A stretch of 64,000 nt of DNA from positions 61,222-125,221 of the forward strand of contig JH720343.1 of NCBI GenBank assembly GCA_000231825.2, in the 5' to 3' direction. Below, one piece after another: positions 25,258 through 36,857 of the stretch. The notes under the pieces were generated by a model. It worked only from the letters and a program-made list of their open reading frames with translations. It was not told where the DNA came from and did not search any database. Positions within the stretch are counted from its first letter, which is position 1, and each line of letters opens with the position of its first letter. The position numbers were made by a program, and so were the translations under genes. Source of the stretch: Tetrahymena elliotti 4EA. Taxonomy: Eukaryota > Ciliophora > Oligohymenophorea > Hymenostomatida > Tetrahymenidae.

Positions 25258-27601
25258 ATGGCAGCATAAATAATCCAAAGCTCAGAGCAATCTTAAAGTA
25301 AATATTTTTCATAAGGAATATGGAAATAATAAATAAATTAAGAAAATGAAGATTTTGGAGGACTTAAATTTATTTTAAAAAAAGATAATTTAAGCTTAAT
25401 TCAATTTTAAATAATTCTATTTCAATAAAAAATGTATTAAATGATTTTAATGATATATAAAATCATTTAGTAAAGTAAGTTATTTAAGAGTCTGGTGCAA
25501 ATAGAGCATATAATACCGTGTATCAAGAGAGCGTAGTTAGTAAATTACAAATTTGCATTTAAATTGTAATGAAAATAAAATTTGTATTTATATATCAAAG
25601 GAGGTGATTTGTAACATTAGGACTAGCCTTATACATAAATATATGCAGCAGGAGGAAAATAATAATAATAATAGGATATTAACTACTCATCAGAAGTTAA
25701 AAATAACTAATAATATAATATGAAGACTTTAAACTCATCTATTTCTAGAAAAGTAATACATTATGAAAACCCAAGAAAATATGTAGAATATAGCAGTCCC
25801 TTGTAATACGATACCTAAAATATTAATTATACAAATAAAATTCACACTTGCTAATAGACTTGCTCATGCAACTCTGTTTAAATTTCTTTAAATCCATCTT
25901 ACCGTTTTAAAGTAACAAGGGAAATAGATCTCAAATAATCAAAAGTAGATTAAGATAACGAATATGAATAACTGTTATTAAAAGTTTAAAATTTAGAAGC
26001 ATAACATTATTAAGAAATAAACAAGTTGAAAGAAGAATATAATATTGAACGTCTAAACTATGAAAAAGAAGCATCTCGTCACTAATTAGAATTATTAGTA
26101 AATTTAAGCTTTATAAATTTTTATATCAATTAATTTTTAATTTTAGAAAACAGTATATGTTGAGAAGTAAGAAATTGCTAAACCAGTTAGAGAAAGGGAA
26201 ATAATTTAAGAATAGAATATTTAATAAGTAGATAAATACCTAATTTAAATAGAACAGTAAAGCTTATAAATCAAATAGCTTGAGGAAAAAGTAGCATCTC
26301 TTAAGATAAAGAAAAAAACATTGTCTGAAGAAAATCAACAGATAAAAAATACACTTTTTGAAAAAGATTTATCTATCAAACAATATGAATTGTAGTTATA
26401 GTAGAAATTACAATTCAATAATGCAAGTAATACTAATAACAACAATAGTAATACCAATAATACTAACAATAATTAGAATAATGTTAGCAGTGTTAATAAT
26501 GCTAACATTAACTAAGTATAATCTAATTTAAGTGAAATCGAAAGCTAAAATCAATTCTTGATATAAGAGCTAGGAAGAATAAGTAAACTTAAAACATTAT
26601 TTGGATTATAAATTATGAATATCTTCTGTTTTATTTATTTATACTAACTTATTATTTTTTATTACTAGCCGAAGAATACGAGTAACTCAAAAAAAATGGA
26701 AATGTAATTGAAAAACTTGTATATGTTCCTTCTGTTTAAAATGTAACTACAGTAAAAGAAGTTCCACCATATATTGAAGAAAAGATTATATATATCTAAG
26801 ACACCGACTAATTAGAGGCTTGTCAAAAAATAATAAGTTAACTCTAATAAGAGATTCTACTTCTGAACTAAGAAAAATAAAAGCTTGTTTTGGTAGATTA
26901 AACATTTGTTTTTGTTTTAAATTTGTTTGTTAACTTTCTTTTTTTATTTTAAAGTCACATGCTGAAGAAAAAACTTAACTGATGGAAAGAATAACTAACA
27001 TAACAAAGTTATAAAAATCAGACTAAGCCAACATTATCAAAGAAGTTGTTGTTTAAAAAGTTATTGATAGAACCGAAATTTAATTAAAAGAACAGGAGCT
27101 TCAAGAATCATATAAAAAATTGCAAGAATATTCTCTAAAAATAGCTGAATTAGAACAAATCGTGTAAACCATGTAATTAGAAATATAAAGATTAACCAAA
27201 AGCTACAAAATTGTAAAATTACCCAATAATTACAAAATCTAATAAACTTAGGAGATAGAAACTGTATCCTATCAGACTAGTATCATTAAGCAAAGTAATT
27301 AAGTTGTTTAGAAAAAAATTTTTTTAACACAAATTTTATTTAATTAGATAATCTATTCTAAAGCAGTGCTAGATAATAACTTAACTTAGAAAGTAATATT
27401 TATAATTAATCTTCAGCCTAAAAGTAATTGTATGCATCTGATTAAACTATTAAAAGAAATATGGGTTACTATCAAGTTGAATCTGTAAATAACTAAGAAT
27501 AACAAGAACTTGATATCTAAAAAATATAAGAATAATAACAGTAAGAAATAGATGCCTAGCATATTTAAGAAAATGAATAATAAAGTTAAGTTTAAGAATG
27601 A
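25258..27601 (+). CDS. Alveolin-like coiled-coil protein
   Basis: A probable cortical (sub-alveolar) cytoskeleton protein of roughly 650-700 residues. The start at 25258 opens MAAQIIQSSEQSQSKYFSQG. The structure of the first 300 bases is uncertain. After a donor near 25551 the frame is clear: GDLQHQDQPYTQIYAAGG onward, then a coiled coil. Interrupted by short introns are segments of alternating valine/proline/glutamate: KTVYVEKQEIAKPVREREII, EKLVYVPSVQNVTTVKEVPP, YIEEKIIYIQ and IKEVVVQKVIDRTEIQLKE. This EK(I/V)-x-VP...V-x-EVP pattern is the signature of alveolins (IMC proteins), shared by ciliates, dinoflagellates and apicomplexans. Between them lies an Asn/Thr run (about 26440-26520). The C-terminus is Gln-rich and ends QQSQVQE, TGA at 27599. 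The assignment rests on the motif pattern only. Confidence 0.6.
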
Positions 27602-28419
27602 TTTACTTATTTTTATATTTTTATAATAATAATTTTAAGACAATTTCTTTTTTAAATATGATAAAAGTTTGACTCCATTTTTTTAAGTATTTTAATTTAA
27701 AAAACCAAAAAAATTAAAAAAGTTTATGAACAAAATTAACAAATATTTACATTAAATACCATACAATAAAATCCATCATTAACTTAAAGCATAAAAAAAA
27801 ATTAATCTTGTTTGATTTAATTAATTCAAAATCAAAAGTCTTTTTCAAAAATTTTTTGAAGAAACATTAAAAATATTACCTAAAATTGAATTCATCAAAA
27901 ATGAAAATCTTAATACTGATAAATTTTCAAAAATGAAGAATTATTATGTTCATGTTTTGTTAAAGTTTTTTTAGCAAGTTTTGTGAAAACTATTATTATT
28001 TTCTATTTAATTTAGAGCGATCCTTGATTTTTATTTTTAAAAACTTTGAGTTTAATTTTAATAAACCTCAAGCTAATTGGATATTAATAACTTTATTCAT
28101 CTAAAAATTATGGATAAGCATTCCAAAAAACTAAAAAAATAAATTGAAAAATGTTTTATTTATTTTTTGAGAATATTTTGTGTTTCTGTTTCAAAAAATA
28201 AAAAACAAATAAAATATTATAAAAATTAAAATTATTACATCAATAAAAGATTTACGCGTGTTTTTAGATGGCTAACATTTAAAATAAAAAAGATTATTTT
28301 CTCAAACTTTGTATTAGATATAAAAAAGATTTTTGATATCCAAAAAAATAATATTTTCATATAAAATCAGTATCTCCTTATCAGAAAATAAACTGCTTAA
28401 CATCAATAAATATAGATAA
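27602..28419. other. Intergenic region
   Basis: About 0.8 kb of AT-rich spacer before RFT1; no feature recognised. Confidence 0.6.
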
Positions 28420-30363
28420 ATGAAAGATAGTGTTGTACAAAAAGCGGTGAAAGGTCTTTCTATCCTTTTTGTTATGAAAATTTTCTCAAGAATTATTGAT
28501 TTCGTTCTTAATATACTTGTTATTTAGGAAGTAGAGCCTACCATTTATGGTAAAAGAAACTTAACTAATTCATTTATTACGCATTTTTATAAATAGGGCT
28601 AACTATACATTATATGATATTAACAAATATTGTTCTTTTTTACACAAAAATGTGTCTGAAAAATTCATATTAGAAAAGAGGTTAAAAGGCAAACTAGTCT
28701 GAAATAATTTAATCTGCTAAAAATATGGTAATTTCTTTTTGCTTTTCTGATTCAGAGTCAATTTTTAGCAATTATTTACTCTTAATTTATTTTTCAAAAG
28801 ATGATATTTGGTATTGGATTTACTATTTTTATTGGTTTAATTTGTGGTGGAGTTTGGTATTACTGGTATGGCAATTTGAATTAACATTTTACATAAGGTC
28901 TTGCCTGTTATGTAGTAGCTTGTATTATTGAAAGTATGTGTGAACCTTTACTCAGTAAGTTTGTTCTAAATTTTAATTACTCAGTAGGAGCAAAATCTGA
29001 AGCTATTGCTGTTTTTTCTAAGACACTTTTTCTCTTCTTTCTCACAAAGATGAATTTCTTTCACACTTTAGTTAATTTTGGATTGTCATAAATATTCTTT
29101 TCTTCAATGATGTTTTTATGTTGTCTCTTTTTCGGGTACATCTAATTAAAATAATTAAACGTCAACAAAATTTTATTTTATAATTTAAAAGAGGGTATTA
29201 GAGTTTGATTCCCTCTAAGATTGAAGGTAAAGATTATTATATTACCCCTGAAATGCTTGATATGGGTTATTAATTCACTGTTGTCTCTGTTATTAAGCTT
29301 ATATCTTAGGAATTAGAAAAAATTGTGTTAATTAATGTTAAAAAGGATGATGTAAAATTACAATCAGAATATCTTTTAGTTTCAAATATTGGATCCCTGA
29401 TACCTCGTTATGTATATGCTCCTATCGAAGAAATTAATTTTAATTTATTTGCTAAATTGTCTTAAAAATCGAATAAACTTAAACAAGAAAATGAGACTGA
29501 GAGTAAAGATGAAACACAAAATTTAGTTGATAAAAAGACAAATAGCAAATAAAAATTAGAATAGTAAGAACCAGCTAATGAAAAGAATTAAAATGAAGTT
29601 AAAAAATAACTCCAATCTGAATAACTAGATCAAGCTAGAGATATATTATCAAAAGTAGTTAAAATTGTTAATATTATTGGCTGTTTGGCTATCTTTTTTG
29701 GTATACCCTATGCAAAAGCTTTCCTCACTTTCTTGTATGGAAGCTTATGGAATTACTCAGCTTGTGTTTTAGCACTCCAAGCATATTGTGTAATCTTATT
29801 TACATTTTTGACATAATAAAAGCTAAATATTATAATAGGTTTATGAATGGGTGATGGGTATTAATGGAATAACTGAGGCATTTGTGCAAGGAACTATTGA
29901 GAAATAAGAACTTTAAACCTACAGAAATGCTATCTATTCATCTACTTTCTTTTATATTGTAAGTTGTTACTTTTTAGTAGAATATGGCTCAGCAGGTATT
30001 ATCCTCTCTTGCATTTTAAGTATGATTTCTCGTATATCAGTCTCATTCTTCTATATATACAAGAAAATATTTAATTCATAAAGTCATCAACTCACTTAAT
30101 TCATAATAGCCTCTCTCCCCAACAAAATATTCTTTGTTGGATGTGTACTAAGTTTGTTCGTAGGATACTATACTACCTAAATTTTATTTCCTCATAAACC
30201 TTTATTCCAGTTAGCAATAGGAGCAGGTAAAATAATTAAATTGGAGTAAAAATAGATTAATCTAAATTTAATATTAAAAGGAAATGCAGGTGTATTACTC
30301 CTTTATTTAGTTAAAGTGTAAGGAAGAGAATTCAAATAATTATTTACTAAGTAAAATAATTGA
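28420..30363 (+). CDS. RFT1: RFT1 homologue, dolichol-linked oligosaccharide transporter
   Basis: A polytopic ER membrane protein needed for N-glycosylation, classically linked to flipping Man5GlcNAc2-PP-dolichol (its exact role is debated). Six exons join cleanly: 28420-28549, 28597-28727, 28801-29160, 29202-29789, 29839-30226 and 30281-30363, giving 559 residues, close to the family size of about 540. The N-terminus (VKGLSILFVMKIFSRIIDFV, then LNILVIQEVEPTIYG) matches the RFT1 opening. Later come LCCLFFGYIQLKQLN, AKAFLTFLYGSLWNYSACVL and the diagnostic LQAYCVYEWVMGINGITEAF, then FYIVSCYFLVEYGSAGIILS. Residues ~290-355 form a charged Gln/Lys/Glu loop, longer than I would expect. The tail GREFKQLFTKQNN is cytosolic-like. 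The next block of DNA downstream is duplicated stomatin sequence. Confidence 0.92.
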
Positions 30364-30407
30364 ATTTGACAAAATTTAAATTGTTTAGAAAAACAAATTC
30401 TAAACAA

Positions 30408-30800
30408 CAATATTTAATAAACAAAATTGTATATTATTTAAATATTATTATCAATTGCATCTTGCTTTTTTTTCATTATATGGCCTATTGTAAATTTCAA
30501 AATGTATATTGTCTTTTGTATCTATCAATATCTAAAGTTCAAGAAAAGTAACTTAGTCCTATGTTTTTTAATATTCACTAAAAAATTTCAATATCCTCAT
30601 AAAAATTTATCCATTTTATTAAGTAAAATAAAAAATTTGTAGAGAAAAATACATTAAATAATAAAAAGGAGAAATATAATTATGTATTTTTACTTCTATA
30701 TTGACTTAAGATACAGATAATTTAGAATAATTATAAATAAAAAAACAAAAAAAAGAAATTTATTTTAAATTTTAAACTAAGTTAATTTTTCAATTAAACA
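30408..30800 (-). pseudogene. Decayed copy C of the stomatin gene 3' end
   Basis: Aligned by eye with the true 3' end. The anchor taataaac is at 30415 (true copy 31108) and the anchor atctaaag at 30530 (true copy 31251). After the second anchor the two run in parallel through 'agtaacttagtcctatgt' against 'agtacttaatcttatgt', then taatatt. On the minus strand this corresponds to the final residues of the stomatin-like protein, with several disruptions, so it is not a functional gene. Confidence 0.5.
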
Positions 30801-30805
30801 TAATC

Positions 30806-31100
30806 ATTGATTTAATAAACAGGTATATTTATTTAAAATATTTTTATCTATCATTTCTTGAATGATTGATAAAGAAGCCTATTAATTTTTGATATTTCAT
30901 CATTATTTATTTTTTTTTTCTGCAGTATCTAAAGTTCTTTTTGTCTAAATTAGATGCAGTAAAATATCTAACCTTATGTTTCTTTCGTAACTATCCTCAT
31001 AAATGTTTTTTGTTTTGGTTAAGTTTTTAGGGTAGATAATTAGCATATTTATTTACATAAAAAATAATAATTTAAGTTGAAACAAAAAAAAATGATTGAT
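30806..31100 (-). pseudogene. Decayed copy B of the stomatin gene 3' end
   Basis: It carries the same two anchors, taataaac at 30813 and atctaaag at 30927, exactly 397-398 bases after those in copy C. It also shares with copy C the later words ccttatgttt/tcctatgttt and atcctcataaa. The spacing to the true copy differs (295 and 324), so an indel has occurred. Copies B and C resemble each other more than either resembles the gene. Confidence 0.48.
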
Positions 31101-31199
31101 TAATATTTAATAAACAAAATTATACATTTCTTAAATGCTATTATAAATTATTTCTTGTTATTTTAACTATTAATAATATTATTTCTTTTTTAATTTTCA

Positions 31200-32401
31200 T
31201 CATTTCTTTTGATTTTTGTATCCACCTCCGTTTACTGTTCCTGATGTAGGATCTAAAGGCAGGAATAGTACTTAATCTTATGTAGTTTTAGTAATATTTT
31301 AAATAACTTCTAAATATCTGACTTGCATAGCAGCCTTAGAATCTAGAATTTCTGCTGTTTATTTAAGTAAGGCAGCAGCTTATACTTCAGCTTTATTGCT
31401 GATTAATTTGGTTTCTCCTAATCTTCTTTATTTAGCAGTTGCAGCCATATCACTTTAGGTTTCTTTATTAAGAGCAATATCCTTGAAAAAGATTTCTTCA
31501 ACCAATGTTCCCCTTAAAATTAATAATTTAATAATAATCCTTTAATTAAATATTATTATAATACCATTTTTTGGAAACCTAGTTAATCATAGATTCTAAT
31601 TTATCAGCTAACCCTTCTTTGTCATTCAAAATTTCATTAAGGGTCAATTCACCAAAAATACTTCTAATAGTTGCTACTGACTAATCTATATTTATAAATT
31701 TTTAAAATTTGAAACTCAAAAAAAACTGATAGTTACCTAATAAGGATCTCTAAAGATTCTCTATCTTATAAACAGCTCTTAAAATGCCAATAACTCTGTA
31801 ATAAATAACTGCATCTAAAATATATTTTATAAAAAAATGCATGAAGTTATTTGATTTAGAAAGCATAATTCAAATATATTTATAAATTGTGATTATATTT
31901 TTCTTTACCTACAAATAATATGATATTATCCTTAGTAGTAATTCTTTGTTAAGGTAAATCAAGCAATCTTGTTTTCATGCTTACTTATTTAATTTAATCA
32001 GTACAAGTATTTATTTATATCAAACCAGAATCTACTACTTATATGGGTTTACCAAATCTTTCTATAATACTTTTTGAGCTTTGAGGTATTTGAATGAAGG
32101 GTTTATCTTGATTATTTTTAAAATTGAAAATGATATTTTATATAATAAATTGAAAAGAAAATAAAATAACCATCTAATATTTACCTAAACAACAGCAACA
32201 ACAAGGGAACCATGCACTGAAAAAACCTGTACAACTACCACAACAAACATTCATAGATTAATAACATTCTAAATCAACAGTTTTATTTTTTTCTAGAGCT
32301 ACATAATCTTAAGGATCATCAAACTCTTTAATATAATCCTCATCGGCTCTAAGTAATTATTCACCACCACCCTAGTGCATGCTATGATTATTGTCAGTCA
32401 T
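31200..32401 (-). CDS. Stomatin-type SPFH membrane protein with cysteine-rich N-terminus
   Basis: An SPFH/band-7 protein that probably scaffolds membrane microdomains. The start at 32401 gives MTDNNHSMHQGGGEQLLRAD; TGA at 31200-31202; about five exons. The N-terminal region has a cysteine-packed hydrophobic stretch (CCGSCTGFFSAWFPCCCCC), a good candidate for palmitoylation and a hairpin membrane anchor. The SPFH domain follows: IPQSSKSIIERFGKPIQVVD, then VSMKTRLLDLPQQRITTKDN, IILFVDAVIYYRVIGILRAV, RSIFGELTLNEILNDKE, LVEEIFFKDIALNKET and MAATAKRRLGETKLISNKAE. The C-terminal helix and tail read TKTTQDQVLFLPLDPTSG and NGGGYKNQKK. The motif order matches stomatins/SLPs. Downstream are two decayed tandem copies of its 3' end. 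Confidence 0.88.
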
Positions 32402-33540
32402 TTTTAAAAATATCTTTATGCAATTATTATAACTTGAAAACAATGGATTGTTTTTTGAATTAATTTATGATTTATGCTAAATGAATTCCTTTTATAAATA
32501 TTGAATAAATAATTAAAGAAATACTTATTAGCTTGTGATTTATTTTGATTTTTGTTTAAGGTAAACAATATTGCATTCTATATTATAAATTGAAAAGGAG
32601 TTAATTTTTTAACAACATATCTAAAAACAATCTTCTCGTATTATAGGTTACCTATTTAATAATCACTGAAATTCGATAAAATCATAATTTTTATAATTAG
32701 TTCTTATACAAATGAAATCTAAGTAATATTAACTCATCCTTGAAAAAGAAGGATTTTGTTACGTTTTTAAACATCAATTTTTTTTACTTCAATTTATTAT
32801 TGAAATTATTTTTCAAATTTTATTTGATTTCATTAAAAAATTTTGCTAAAATATAATGTTAAAATATTAAATTTTTATCTGAAAATCTATTATAATTTAC
32901 AAATAGAAAATTTATCATTTTTAGTCTTTACTATTAAAAACTAAAAAGATTTTTGACTCCAATAGACTAGCAAATTTAGATAATAATTTACAAAGCCTAA
33001 TTAGCAAAAAAAAAAACTTTTAAACCTCAATGAAACATGTTCTATTAAAAAATTTGTATTTAAAATGGGTTTAAATTTTTAAATATCTCCCTCCCATCTA
33101 AAAAAATAATTAAATTTAAATTTTTGAATATTAAAATATTTAGCTAGATATTTTTGGTTAATATGTTTTTATTTCTCAAAAAATTAAAAATCAAAAATAA
33201 ATCTTTCAACTTTTAGTTAAGTCGAGAAAAAAATTTTAAAATTGATAACAAAAAAAATTTAATAAAATTGATTATTTTTGAGATTGGTTGAGAAACTTAA
33301 TGGTATTAATATTTAATTTAATTACTTTTTGTTAAACAATAATTTAATCATAAAAACTGATCTTTAAAAAATTTTACAAAGTATTTTAGATTTACAAATA
33401 AAATGAGTAAATAAATATGATATGAGATATAGCTAAAGACAAAATAATTTATTTTAATTTTTAATAGAGAAGTATTTTAATTTTTTAAAATTTAATTTAT
33501 ATGGATATTATTTTAATCAAGAAAAAATTTTGAAATTAAA
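32402..33540. other. Intergenic region
   Basis: About 1.1 kb of AT-rich DNA between two minus-strand genes: 5' flank of the stomatin gene and 3' flank of the Q/N-rich gene. Nothing supported. Confidence 0.6.
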
Positions 33541-35601
33541 TCAATCTTTTTATAGAGTAAGATACTATCTGACATGGTTTCTAAATGTTTTGTATGTATT
33601 AGAACGTTATTTTAATTACTTTAAAGCTTGAACATCATCCACTTCCTCTTAAGTTGAGTATTAAGGTGTTTTTTCAAAGAATCTAAATGTTTTTTTCTAT
33701 CTTCCAATATCTTAAAGCTAGAAAAATGAAGTTTAAGATTACTTCTTTGCTAAATCGATTAGTTAAACAGGCACAACAGGTTAATTTTTTGTCACTTACT
33801 CATAATGGTTTATTTATTAAACTATCCTTTTAAGTTCCACTTATCTAGTTTTTAGCTTGTTTTAGACTTATAAAAACTCTTTTTAGTAGTTTTTAACATC
33901 TTAACCTTTTGTTGATAAACTAGGAGGCCTAAATTAAACTTCTCTTTTAGAATTTTCATATTTAGCTTGAGTCTAATAAATTTAGTTGTAATCAGATTAA
34001 GCTGTAGATAAGAGGTTTCTTTCATAGCTTGTATTGTTTTGAAGGGTAGAGTAGGGAGATTATTACTTATTTTATTTTTTCAACATGCTATAATCCATTG
34101 ATACTTTATCTATCTTCTAATTTTTATCTTGCATAATATCAGAAGGCAGTGTATTAGTATAATTTTAATTAACTAAAGCAGAGGAGGGTGAATAAAATTG
34201 AAAAGAGTGTTTGAATTTCTAAGGTGGTAGATATTCTTTATGTTGAGATATATTTCTCTTTGTTGCATATGTATTTGGTTAATACTCATAATCTTCCCAT
34301 TACTTTAGGAGAACAGTAGAATATGCAGGCATTTTCTTTTTTATACTAGCTTTTAGCTAATTTATTCTTGCATTCCAAAGGAATTCACCTATCTAAAATT
34401 TTGTAGTTTTCCACTCTTCCTTACCAAGACGATTATAGTGATCTAAGTATAAATTGTTAAATTAATTTGATGCCTTTGTGCTCTAGCTCTTTTCAAATAA
34501 ATCATTTAAAGCAGATTTTTTCTTTTAATGAGATGCATCTTAGTTAAGTTTTGCATTTTAAGCCTAATCATTCTGCTAGTTTTATTAGTTTTATTAATGG
34601 TCTTCCTCTGAAAAGCTTCTATGTAATCTAAAACCTTCTAAATTAACAGTCTATTATTTCAGTAGGTTTTTATTTTTTAACTTCTTTTGATTTGGGGTTG
34701 ATTCATTGTAGTCATCTTCAATATTCAAGCTTGATGAAGAAATATTTTCACAAGAAAGTTATATTTGTAAATTCCTTTTATTTTTTTTTTTAGAAGTATT
34801 GTCAATAGGTTCTTATTAGAATAACTCCTTTAAATATTTGCTTTTCTTTCCTTTGCCTTGGTTATCGTCTTTATAAATATTTTACAATGCTTCTTGTACT
34901 TCTTAAATAGGCTCATCTTGTGAATTATTGAGTTAGTTGATTTGTTAAATCAACTTAGTATTTTTTAAACTCTTATCATTATTTTAAGTATCTGCTCTAG
35001 TAGATTTGTTTAGTTTATTACCCTGGTAGTTATTATCTCTAAATAGAGATGTATTCTTTTTCATTTTTCCCACATAGCTGCTATTAAAGAAAGATCTTTC
35101 TTACTTATCAAACGTTTTGTCTTTTATTTTATCAATATCCATTTATATATTCTTATTATTTTCATCTTGCACATGTTGTTTTATAATTTAACTATTATTT
35201 TAAAATTTTTTTATATTTTTTCCAAACTAACTTTCTACCAATGTTTATCCGAAGTTAGTTGTATGCTTTGTCCTATCAAGAGAAATTTTATTTGATGATT
35301 AAAGATCTCCTCTGATAGATAAATCACTATCATCAAATTTTGTAGGAGTTCTTTTATCTTTTTAGCTAATTTAAACTCTGTAAAATGATGAAGGGTTAAG
35401 TTAATTAGGTCTTATGAGCTATTCACTTTCAGATCTTAAGAGATTCATAGAGTTAAACTACTCCTACTTATCTTCAAAGTAAGTATTCATAGTATTAGTA
35501 ACTTTATATTGAAATAAGTTGGAATATAAAAGACCAACAGTATTTTTCATACTACTGTTAGCATTAATCTATCTTTTATTAACAAACCCAGTTTTATTCA
35601 T
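33541..35601 (-). CDS. Intronless Gln/Asn-rich disordered protein, unknown function
   Basis: One uninterrupted frame under code 6 from ATG at 35601 (MNKTGFVNKRQINANSSMKN) to TGA at 33541, 686 residues. The composition is Gln, Asn, Ser and Lys heavy, with a dense Gln/Asn run around FSEEDHQQNQQNQQNDQAQN. A few blocks look more ordered: FNNLYLDHYNRLGKEEWKTT followed by KFQIGEFLWNARINQLKASI, and near the C-terminus VKNYQKEFLQVQNKLKTRQV, which is likely coiled coil. It ends with QRSNTYKTFRNHVRQYLTLQ. There is no signal, membrane segment or catalytic motif. The regular frame over 2 kb with 'stop' codons reassigned makes it a confident gene, but the function is unknown. Confidence 0.8.
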
Positions 35602-36239
35602 CCTTTAAAAAATAGAATTTAGCTATAAAAAAACAAAAATCAATACACTTTTATTTTAGTACAGTAATATGTAAATTTAATTATTGTAATTTTTTTATTG
35701 ATAATATTAAAAAAAGTTGATTTAATTTTTTCGTATTATTTTACAACAGAATTATTAAAAGAAAATAATTACTTAGAAGTTTTAATGATTGAAAATGAAA
35801 TTAATTACAAATTAATAAATAAATAAATCTTCACAAAAAATAAATTTTTGAATGAACAAGTCAACTCATTAATTGTATTAAAATAAATAAATAAAAACTA
35901 TCATTATTATATGTCTTACATTCTGATTGCATTTAAATTGATAGCTTTTTTGTAAGTCTTCTTAATTTACAATATTTAACTCAAGCAAATGTAAATATGT
36001 GGGTCAGTGCTACATATTTGATTTAGTATAATTGTATTCTTTATTTTTAAGGAATAGCCTTTAAAAATCACTTAACTGTGCTGAATATGCATTTACTAAT
36101 TTATAGCTTTATTTATGATATAAAACTGTAAATAAATCATTAATAAATAAACAATAAAAACTAATTTTTTATCAAATCTATAAATTCTTTAATAAGATAG
36201 TTATATTTCAATCAATCAAGCAATAAATAAATATTAAAA
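35602..36239. other. Intergenic region between divergent genes
   Basis: Shared 5' flank of the Q/N-rich gene (minus) and the DGTGRD gene (plus). AT-rich; no element recognised. Confidence 0.6.
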
Positions 36240-36857
36240 ATGAGTTTAGGTATGTAAAAACCAAGAGTTAGGTATGACGGCAAGGCTATCATCTACCAAT
36301 CTGATGGAACAGGAAGAGATACCTATATTACAAGAAATAATGGAGGTTTGCTATCATAATAAATGTTAAAAGATATGGAATGTAAAGAAAAGAAACCTGA
36401 TTTTGTCAGAATAAGGTTAGGCTCAAGCTATGGGAGAAAATCTTTACCAACATTAGGTGATAAATTTGTACATTACCATTCTGATGGTACAGGGCGTGAT
36501 AGTTATATAGGATGTAATAATGGAGGAAGGACTAATGTTTATAGTAAATTTAATAATACAGAAGCAAACTTCAGAACCACTCTCCGTACTTACACAAAAA
36601 CTCCCTCTTAAGCAACCTTCTTTTCAAGCTAATCATATTCTACTCAACCAACATTTGATTTTACAAATACAAACTTTTATTTGAATCCAAAGTAAATTTA
36701 AGAAAAAAATGATCTTCATAAAAGATAAATTGAATCAGCTAAAAGACTTTCTAGACCAAAAACAGCTGTAGGACCATACTAAAGACCTCTTTTTTCAGCA
36801 GTTAACTCTCGTTTTAGTTATTATAACCCTACATTAAATCAAAAGACTGTTTGTTGA
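36240..36857 (+). CDS. Small protein with repeated DGTGRD-x-YI...NNGG motif
   Basis: A 205-residue protein in one exon, ATG at 36240 (MSLGMQKPRVRYDGKAIIYQ), TGA at 36855. Two copies of a distinctive motif are present: YQSDGTGRDTYITRNNGG near residues 20-37 and YHSDGTGRDSYIGCNNGG near residues 80-97. The rest is Tyr/Pro/Arg/Thr-rich and looks extended (RTTLRTYTKTPSQATFFSSQ, RLSRPKTAVGPYQRPLFS). The motif is one I associate with small proteins of ciliated or flagellated protists, possibly microtubule-binding, but I cannot give a family name. The composition fits an axonemal microtubule inner protein or similar filamentous binding protein; this is inference. Confidence 0.8.

Larger units (their letters stand above)
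30364..31199. other. Intergenic region filled with decayed tandem copies
   Basis: The space between RFT1 and the stomatin gene (convergent). Almost all of it is made of two degenerate copies of the stomatin 3' end and its flank, listed separately. Confidence 0.5.

Noticed and set aside
28725..28931. Frame starting at the ATG at 28725
   Set aside because: It reads through the second RFT1 intron and then continues in the wrong frame over exon 3. The RFT1 splice model gives the known family sequence instead.
30360..30551. Plus-strand 63-codon frame after RFT1
   Set aside because: It falls in the decayed copy of the stomatin 3' end, whose ancestral coding strand is minus; no protein-like features.
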